Assembly (NCBI GenBank): GCA_012031265.1
Contig: JAAUTY010000034.1
Span: forward strand, 1 to 46,725
DNA from: Spirulinaceae cyanobacterium SM2_1_0
Lineage (GTDB): Bacteria; Cyanobacteriota; Cyanobacteriia; Cyanobacteriales; Spirulinaceae
DNA length: 46,725 bases
Reading direction: 5' to 3'
The position numbers were made by a program, and so were the translations under genes. Below are positions 41,228-46,725 of this stretch, in pieces. The stretch's first letter is position 1. Each line of letters starts with the position of its first letter. The notes under the pieces are model-generated. The model saw nothing but the letters and a program-made list of their open reading frames with translations. It was not told where the DNA came from and made no database searches.

Positions 41228-42304
41228 ATGGTTTCCGATCTGCCGCAAATTTTGGCTGAAGCGCTGACCCCGCTGCATCCGCTCATTCCTCCAGGGACGA
41301 CCTGCGCCCTCCTGGACTATCCCAGCTACCCGAATCTCGGTGATCATCTGATTTGGCTGGGGGCGGTGCTGTACCTGCGCGATCGCCACTGTCACGTCGC
41401 CTACACCGCCAGCGTCCGCGACTTCGACGCCGACCAGCTCGACCGCTGCCTACCCGCCGACGCGCCGATTTTGCTCAATGGCGGCGGCAATTTTGGTGAC
41501 CTTTGGCCCCGCTATCAGCAGTTTCGCGAGGCGATCGCCGCTCGGTATCCGCAGCGGCCGCTGATTGTCTTGCCGCAGACGCTCTATTTCACCGACACGG
41601 CAAATTTGCAGCGCGCCGCCGCTGAGTTCAATCGCCACCCCAACTTGACCCTCTGCTTGCGCGATCGCCGCAGTCTGGCGATCGCTCGAGATGCCTTCAC
41701 CGATTGTCGTCTTGTGCTCGCGCCGGACATGGCTTTTCACCTCGCCGGTCAGCCGGGATTTGCGCCCGTCGCCGCTACTCGTCATCGCCTCCTCTATCTC
41801 TGCCGGGGCGATCGCGAGCAACCAACCAATACCGATCCCGCTCTGCTCGCTCTACTGAACCTGACCGTTGCCGACTGGCCAACCTTTGGCTGGTGGCTCG
41901 GCGCGGCTGACCAGCCGCGTCGCCAGCAGCTCGCCGGACTGGCCCGTAATCTCTGGCAGCGCGGTTTGACTACACCGCGCGAGTGGTGGGCGAGGCAGCA
42001 GTGGCAGCGGGCGAGTCAGCCAGATTTCCGGGCGATCGCCCCACCCGCGCGCCAGATCCAGTCTTGGAGCTTCGTCCATGCAGGGATTTATCAATTTCAA
42101 CAACACCGCGCCGTGATCAGCAATCGCTTACACGGTCACATCCTGGCGCTGCTACTGGAAATCCCCCACATTTTTCTCGCCAACAGCTATCACAAAAACG
42201 TCGCCTTCTACGAAGCTTGGACAAAGGCACAGCCGCACTGCGAGTTTGCAGACAGTTTGTCCGCTGTCCGTCCTGCTCTCGAACGCCTGGGCGTGCCGCT
42301 CTGA
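41228..42304 (+). CDS. Polysaccharide pyruvyltransferase-like protein
   Basis: The 358-residue protein has the fold of pyruvyl transferases that modify extracellular polysaccharides. Its signature is the N-terminal NLGDHLIWLGAV segment, GGGNFGDLWPRYQQFR, the LPQTLYF stretch and the C-terminal AVISNRLHGHILALLLEIPH. No signal peptide is visible. Family members transfer a pyruvyl group from phosphoenolpyruvate to sugars of exopolysaccharide or cell-wall polymer. The substrate is unknown, and no other polysaccharide genes are next to it. It ends at a hairpin shared with the convergent mutS2. Confidence 0.88.
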   Translation: MVSDLPQILAEALTPLHPLIPPGTTCALLDYPSYPNLGDHLIWLGAVLYLRDRHCHVAYTASVRDFDADQLDRCLPADAPILLNGGGNFGDLWPRYQQFREAIAARYPQRPLIVLPQTLYFTDTANLQRAAAEFNRHPNLTLCLRDRRSLAIARDAFTDCRLVLAPDMAFHLAGQPGFAPVAATRHRLLYLCRGDREQPTNTDPALLALLNLTVADWPTFGWWLGAADQPRRQQLAGLARNLWQRGLTTPREWWARQQWQRASQPDFRAIAPPARQIQSWSFVHAGIYQFQQHRAVISNRLHGHILALLLEIPHIFLANSYHKNVAFYEAWTKAQPHCEFADSLSAVRPALERLGVPL

Positions 42305-42330
42305 GCCACAAGGGTAGCGAGCGCTGTGGC
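42305..42330. terminator. Weak hairpin between convergent genes
   Basis: GCCACA at 42305-42310 pairs with TGTGGC at 42325-42330, directly after the TGA of the pyruvyltransferase gene. No T-run follows. It could serve as a bidirectional stop for the two convergent genes. Confidence 0.3.
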
Positions 42331-42346
42331 TTGCTGAGCGACTCGT

Positions 42347-44749
42347 CTAGCGCAGATGTACTACCGTCACGCCCGCACCGCCTTCATTTTGCGGCGCTAG
42401 CTCAAAGCGATCGACTTGGGGATGGGTTTGCAAAAACTCATGAATGCCCTGCCGCAAGCGGCCCGTGCCCTTGCCGTGGATGATCCAGAGCGCGCCCGTC
42501 TCTGTGGCGGCGGCGATCGCCTGCTCCAGATCCGCCTCGGCATCCATCACCCGCGCCCCGCGCAGATCGATCGTGTTGCGCTCGGTACGAATCAGCGGGC
42601 GAGCGGCAACAGTCTGGGGGCTGGCGGCCGGGGCGCTGGCTTTGGCCGTTGCGGGGGGTGGCGATTCTACTTTCTTGCCATCGAGCGATTCCAGGTCACT
42701 CAGCGGCACCGACATCTTCATCAAGCCAAAGCGCACCACCGCCTCGGTATTGCCAGCCGGTAACTCCAACACTTCGGCGGTCTGACCCAAGCGCGGCAGA
42801 CGCACGCGCTCGCCGACTTGAGGACGATAGCCGGGCTTGGGTTTTGCGGGCGCGGGGCGGTAGCGATCGCCCAAGTTCTCCACCGCCGCCGTCGCCTGTT
42901 GCGCTCGCTGTGCCCGCTGCGGCCCGGCTTGCAACTCGCGAATCACTTGGGCAATTTCGCGCTTTGCCTCAGCGATCGCCGCATTCACCGCTTGCTCCTG
43001 TTCCTGTTTCAGTTGCTGCTCACGCGCTTGCAGATTAGCAGCCCGTTCGGAAACTTCCTGGTAAAACTGCTCGGCTTGCGCCAGCAACTCCGCCGCTTGT
43101 TGGGCTTTGGCTTCCTGAGCTTGGCGCTGAGCTTCGAGACCGGCGATCGCCACATTGACATCGGCGGCCGGATCTCCCTTTTGCTGCTCGGCGGCGGCAA
43201 TCACCGTGGCCGGCAAACCCAAGCGCTCGGCGATCGTCAGCGCATTGGAGCGACCGGGGATACCCCAGAGTAGCCGGTAGGTAGGCGCTAGCGAGCGGTC
43301 GTCGAATTCCACCGAGGCATTCTCGAAGCGGGGGTCTTGATACTTGAGCGCCTTCAGTTCGCCGTAGTGGGTTGTTGCCACGGTCAGGCGCGCGCGGTCG
43401 GCCAAGTGTTGCAGCAGCGCCGTCGCTAGGGCGCTGCCCTCGCTGGGGTCTGTGCCTGCACCGACTTCATCCAAGAGCACTAGGGCATTGGCTTCTGAGT
43501 CAGGAGCCAGTTCATCCAGAGCATTCAGAATGCGGCTGATGCGGCGGATATGCCCGGAAAAGGTGGAGAGGCTCTGCTGCAATGATTGCTCATCGCCGAT
43601 GTCGGCCAACACCGCCGCTAGCCAGGGCAACTCCACTGGCTCGCGAGCCGGGACGAAAAGACCGGCGCGAGCCATCAACGCCGCAAGTCCCAAGGTTTTC
43701 AGCGCCACGGTTTTACCACCTGTGTTCGGCCCGGTGATCGCGATCACGCGCAGGTTGGGGGCAATCTGCACATCGATCGGCACGACGGGCGCACCCTGTT
43801 CATGTTGCTGTTGCCAGACTAGCAACGGGTGGCGGAGTTGCCGCAGGGCGATGGTTTCCTCGCGGTCGGTGAAGCGGGGCGCGTTGGCGGCGAGCCAGAG
43901 GCTATAGCGGGCGCGGGCGGTGGCAAGGTCGAGGGCGGTGGCAGCGGCGAGCAGGTGTTCGAGGTCGGGGGCAACTTCAGTCACTTGGTCGCTCAGGGCA
44001 CGCAACACTTTTTCAATCAGGCGCTGTTCCTGACGTTGCAGTTGCCGCAGGTGGTTGCCGCGATTGATGATCGTTTGCGGCTCGACGAAGAGCGTGGCAC
44101 CCGTGCTGGAACTGTCGTGGACGATGCCTGGAATCGCGTCCTTGCGGGTGGCTTTCACAGCGATCACGAAGCGATCGCCCCGTTGCCCGATCGTCGGTTG
44201 CTGAATCGCGTTGCTCTGACGCTGGATCAGGCTTTGCAGGGTTTTGACGATTTGGTCGCGGGTGCCTTTGAGCTGGCGGCGCAGGTCAGCGAGTTCGGGG
44301 CTGGCGCGATCGCTCACATCACCCCGCTCATCGATGCAGCGGTGGATCTCTTGCTCGAGTTCGGGATAGGTGCGAATGGTGGCGACAATAGCGGCGAGGG
44401 CGGTTAAGTCCGCCTCGCGCTCGTCGATGGCGCGGCGCAGGCGGCGCATTCCCGCCAGGGTGGTGGCGATCGCCAGCAATTCATCCCCCGCCAGCAAGCC
44501 GCCTAAGTCGGCCCGCTCCAGCGCCGCACTGATGTCATGGATGCCTTCAAAAACGAGGCTCTGGTTGGGCTGGCTTTCGAGCCAGTAGGCATCGCGTGTC
44601 TGGGCGAGTAGTTGCTCACTGGTGGCGCGATCGCGGGGAGGGTGGAGTTGGCGAGCGGCGATCGCACCCAGCTTGGTCGCCGCAAAGGTGGCGAGGTGCT
44701 GGCACAAACGCGGCCATTCAAGCAGTTCGAGGGTTTCGGCTTCGAGCAA
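42347..44749 (-). CDS. mutS2: MutS2 endonuclease/ATPase
   Basis: MutS2 is an ATPase with a nuclease domain, involved in suppressing recombination or ribosome rescue in bacteria. The 800-residue protein has the MutS core, Walker A GPNTGGKT (Lys346), Walker B LVLLDEVGAGTDPSEGSALA and a long helical coiled-coil (about 520-620, rich in Ala/Glu/Gln). The C-terminal Smr domain starts TIDLRGARVMDAEADLEQAI and contains IIHGKGTGRLRQGIHEFL, its catalytic HGKGTG motif. The start MLEAETLELLEWPRLCQHLA is typical. It is convergent with the pyruvyltransferase gene. Confidence 0.96.
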   Translation of the reverse strand: MLEAETLELLEWPRLCQHLATFAATKLGAIAARQLHPPRDRATSEQLLAQTRDAYWLESQPNQSLVFEGIHDISAALERADLGGLLAGDELLAIATTLAGMRRLRRAIDEREADLTALAAIVATIRTYPELEQEIHRCIDERGDVSDRASPELADLRRQLKGTRDQIVKTLQSLIQRQSNAIQQPTIGQRGDRFVIAVKATRKDAIPGIVHDSSSTGATLFVEPQTIINRGNHLRQLQRQEQRLIEKVLRALSDQVTEVAPDLEHLLAAATALDLATARARYSLWLAANAPRFTDREETIALRQLRHPLLVWQQQHEQGAPVVPIDVQIAPNLRVIAITGPNTGGKTVALKTLGLAALMARAGLFVPAREPVELPWLAAVLADIGDEQSLQQSLSTFSGHIRRISRILNALDELAPDSEANALVLLDEVGAGTDPSEGSALATALLQHLADRARLTVATTHYGELKALKYQDPRFENASVEFDDRSLAPTYRLLWGIPGRSNALTIAERLGLPATVIAAAEQQKGDPAADVNVAIAGLEAQRQAQEAKAQQAAELLAQAEQFYQEVSERAANLQAREQQLKQEQEQAVNAAIAEAKREIAQVIRELQAGPQRAQRAQQATAAVENLGDRYRPAPAKPKPGYRPQVGERVRLPRLGQTAEVLELPAGNTEAVVRFGLMKMSVPLSDLESLDGKKVESPPPATAKASAPAASPQTVAARPLIRTERNTIDLRGARVMDAEADLEQAIAAATETGALWIIHGKGTGRLRQGIHEFLQTHPQVDRFELAPQNEGGAGVTVVHLR

Positions 44750-44884
44750 AGTACGTCCGGCGGATTTGAGTTCCCTGCTGATCCATTATTGAGCATGGCG
44801 AAAAAATCGGGGCGGGCGGGAGCGAGGTCGCTAGAATGAGGCAGAGTAATCATGGCAATGCTGCCGGAGTCAGCCTTTCTTAAG

Positions 44885-45180
44885 ATGTCCTCCACAATCT
44901 CCGCCAGTGCGCTCAATCTCCATGACTTGACAGAGCATTTCCGGTTGCGGCCGAGCGGCAAGACGGATTTTTTTGCGGAATGGTGTACTGACTTGCCGGA
45001 GCTGAGCGCGTCGGTTTAGTGACCAATGGAAGCGAGTTTCAATTCCTGAAGCTACGCCACCCGGACGCTGCTCGCTCTGATCCTGAATACGCACTCTCCG
45101 ATCTTTTCTCGCTCTACCGCGATCGCGACTGGGTGCTATACATCCTGCGCCGCCTCGCTGCCCAATGCCAGCACGATTAA
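44885..45180 (+). pseudogene. Internally deleted restriction-endonuclease-like gene
   Basis: The first frame (44885-45019) reads NLHDLTEHFRLRPSGKTDFF and then AEWCTDLPELSASV, like the N-terminus of cyanobacterial proteins annotated as type I restriction endonuclease-like (the H/Y-x-L-x-P-S-x-x-x-D-F-F-x-E-W-x-x-x-L-P-E-L pattern). The second frame, beginning at 45019, reads VTNGSEFQFLKLRHPDAARS, DPEYALSDLFSLYRDRDWVL and YILRRLAAQ, like the C-terminus of the same proteins (TNGxxFxFxKL). The central portion with the nuclease core has been lost, and the two pieces overlap in different frames. The gene is therefore dead. Confidence 0.65.
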
Positions 45181-45208
45181 TCCCAGCTCGCTTGATCACC
45201 CTGCGGCT

Positions 45209-46486
45209 TCAATGAGGCCAGTGGCGATCGAGCTGCAATAAGGTTTGCAACAAGACATTTGCGCCACGCACGCAATCTTCCGGGCTGGTGTACTCCTGTT
45301 CGGCGTGGCTCAGACCGCCCGCACTGGGAACAAAGATCATGCCCATAGCAGTGATGTTCGCCAGCTCTTGGGCATCGTGGCTGGCGCGGCTGGGCAGGTG
45401 CGTGTAGCGGAGTTGTTGCGCCTCGCAGACTTGGGCGATCGCCTGTTGAATATGCGGAGCCGCGAGCGCCGGTTCCGTGTGCAGACGCTGGTGCAGGCGA
45501 ATGCGCGTGTCGGTCTTGACCGCGATTTCCTCCAGTTGGTGGCGCAATTGCTCCACCAAGCTATCGATGTGGCGACCGGAGAGATCGCGAATGTCCAAGC
45601 TCATTTCAACCTGACCCGGAATCACATTCGCCGCATTGGGCGTGACCTGGAGCTGACCGACCGTGGCGACCTGCTGACCTGGCGTATTGCCAATCTGGTT
45701 CACCGCCAACACGACCTCCGCCGCTGCCACCAGCGCATCCCGGCGCAGATACATCGGTGTCGTCCCGGCGTGATTGGCACTGCCTTCGACGGCGATCGCA
45801 TAGCGCCGCTGACCGACAATGCCCTCGACCACGCCGATTTGACAGTGCATCGACTCCAAAATCGGCCCCTGCTCGACGTGCAACTCGACAAAGGCCGCGA
45901 TTTCCCCCGGAGCGCGCCGTGCTTGATAGAGGCGATCCCAATCACCGCCAACACGCCGCAAACAGGTTTGAATGTCCGTGCCGTCGGGGCGCTGATAGTA
46001 GGCGGAGTCATTGACCGTGCGACCGGCCATGCCCTTGCTGCCAATCATGCTGCTCTCTTCGTCAGCGAAGACGATGACCTCGTAGGGTCGCGTCAAGTAG
46101 ATCTGCTGCTCCTGCAAGACGCGCGCCACTTCCAGACCGGCGAGCAAACCATAGGCACCGTCGTAGCGACCGCCAGCGGGCACCGTGTCGATGTGCGAGC
46201 CGGTTGCAAAACAGGGCGCGGCCTCGTTGCGGCCGGGGTAGCGACCGATCAGGTTTCCCGCCGCGTCAATCCGAGTCTGCAAACCCGCTGCGGCGAACCA
46301 GCGCTGCACCAGCGCCCGCGCCTGACAATCTGCGGGGCTGAAGGCGAGGCGGCACACGCCACCATCAGGCAAGCCGCCAATTTGGGCGAGATCGCTGAGG
46401 CTGCGGAGGAGGCGATCGCCATTGATCGACAAAGTTGTTGCAAGCTGGCTAACCATCGGCGGCACAAAAAAATCGGTAGACGGCAC
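45209..46486 (-). CDS. M20-family amidohydrolase (N-carbamoyl-amino acid/allantoate type)
   Basis: The enzyme hydrolyses carbamoyl or ureido groups from amino acids or allantoate, using two metals. The metal-binding part reads TGSHIDTVPAGGRYDGAYGL, with VFADEESSMIGSKGMAG and FVELHVEQGPILES supplying further ligands. The dimerisation region includes NHAGTTPMYLRRDALVAA, and the end SRASHDAQELANITAMGMIF and PSAGGLSHAEQEYTSPEDCV is complete. The 425 residues are normal for the family. The start may be the Met at 46456 instead of 46486. The substrate is not decided; carbamoyl-amino acids, allantoate or a related ureido compound are all possible. Close neighbours give no pathway hint. Confidence 0.9.
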   Translation of the reverse strand: MPSTDFFVPPMVSQLATTLSINGDRLLRSLSDLAQIGGLPDGGVCRLAFSPADCQARALVQRWFAAAGLQTRIDAAGNLIGRYPGRNEAAPCFATGSHIDTVPAGGRYDGAYGLLAGLEVARVLQEQQIYLTRPYEVIVFADEESSMIGSKGMAGRTVNDSAYYQRPDGTDIQTCLRRVGGDWDRLYQARRAPGEIAAFVELHVEQGPILESMHCQIGVVEGIVGQRRYAIAVEGSANHAGTTPMYLRRDALVAAAEVVLAVNQIGNTPGQQVATVGQLQVTPNAANVIPGQVEMSLDIRDLSGRHIDSLVEQLRHQLEEIAVKTDTRIRLHQRLHTEPALAAPHIQQAIAQVCEAQQLRYTHLPSRASHDAQELANITAMGMIFVPSAGGLSHAEQEYTSPEDCVRGANVLLQTLLQLDRHWPH

Positions 46487-46620
46487 TTACGAATTGTAAA
46501 GGAGTGCTGGGAGCGCGGGTGTAGCTGACTTCGCACTTTGGCGATCGCGCCGTCTCAATCAACCCCGGCTGGCTCTAGACGGCTGCTGCTGATCAGCCCT
46601 AGTGGTGCGTCAAGCCCAAT
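46487..46620. other. Upstream region of the amidohydrolase gene
   Basis: This short GC-rich spacer contains HIP1-type GCGATCGC and no gene. The promoter of the amidohydrolase gene should lie here, but no clear hexamers were found. Confidence 0.25.
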
Positions 46621-46725
46621 TTGCCGGATGCTCAACTTGGCATCCCGTCGCCCTCATCCCCCGGCCCCTTCTCCCAATCCTGGGCGAAGGGGAGTTGGAA
46701 GCCCCGCTCCCAAATTTGGGAGCGA
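46621..46725. repeat. Repeat-like segment at the window edge
   Basis: The region reads CCCTCATCCCCCGGCCCCTT and CTCCCAATCCTGGGCGAAGG, then GCTCCCAAATTTGGGAGCG. This composition, with CTCCCAAATTTGGGAG as a palindrome, is that of the dispersed cyanobacterial repeats of the CCCTCATCCCCCA...CCCTTCTCCCAATC class, and a front part related to family B (GGATGCTCAACTTGGCAT) is present. It continues beyond the window, so its far end is not visible. Confidence 0.6.

Noticed and set aside
45245-46528. Plus-strand open frame of 427 residues antisense to the M20 amidohydrolase gene
   Set aside because: It is as long as the real gene, but the minus-strand frame has all M20 motifs and the opposing frame is an Arg-rich shadow without family features.

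Overview
The window is a stretch of a cyanobacterial chromosome. The octamer GCGATCGC (HIP1) and its variants recur throughout genes and spacers, G+C is fairly high, and several genes belong to families known mainly from cyanobacteria: a thiamine-phosphate synthase with an extra N-terminal domain, a DUF1822 protein, a CHAT-CHASE2 protein and a conserved protein of about 247 residues. I saw no rRNA, tRNA or CRISPR array. I do not name a species.

Layout. 1-2.2 kb is a decayed area: a broken IS200/RAYT-like transposase, two small overlapping unknown genes, and an internally deleted IS66 transposase abutting the tail of a DUF433 gene. 2.2-11 kb is mostly housekeeping: pyrF-tyrS (minus), a bifunctional penicillin-binding protein, a CHAD protein, a Crp/Fnr regulator overlapping a lipoprotein-like agmatine deiminase (plus), and thiE-thiS (minus). 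11-17 kb holds a polar amino acid ABC permease and binding protein, gnd with a strong terminator, and a lytic transglycosylase. 17-26 kb is the main signalling block: a hybrid sensor kinase, then a minus-strand cluster of a sigma-70-like protein, DUF1822, CHAT-CHASE2 and a small exported protein. 26.5-30 kb has an adenylate-kinase-like gene, RNase PH, a Dabb protein, an amino acid ABC ATPase and two tandem TM2 genes. 30-36.4 kb has a GH13 enzyme, a metallo-beta-lactamase-fold protein, inorganic pyrophosphatase, an aldose-epimerase-like protein and shikimate kinase. 36.4-46.7 kb has a TfoX-like gene split by a small element, purH, the conserved protein, a LysR regulator, a polysaccharide pyruvyltransferase-like gene, mutS2, a decayed restriction-endonuclease-like gene and an M20 amidohydrolase.

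How it fits together. Most of the window is core metabolism (pyrimidine, purine, thiamine, shikimate, pentose phosphate) and wall metabolism. The most system-like unit is 20.06-25.94 kb, where transcription-factor-like, CHAT-protease-like/CHASE2 membrane sensor and exported genes are tightly coupled; its function is not known to me. The three subunits of one amino acid ABC importer type lie at two loci 16 kb apart.

Small mobile repeats are the other theme. A family of about 105 bp with CTAG ends occurs three times, and two copies provide the stop codon of the neighbouring gene. A 396-bp element with 13-bp inverted ends and a 5-bp target duplication splits the TfoX-like gene in a way that can be undone on paper to the exact reading frame. 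A third family, of about 140 bp, occurs at least twice.
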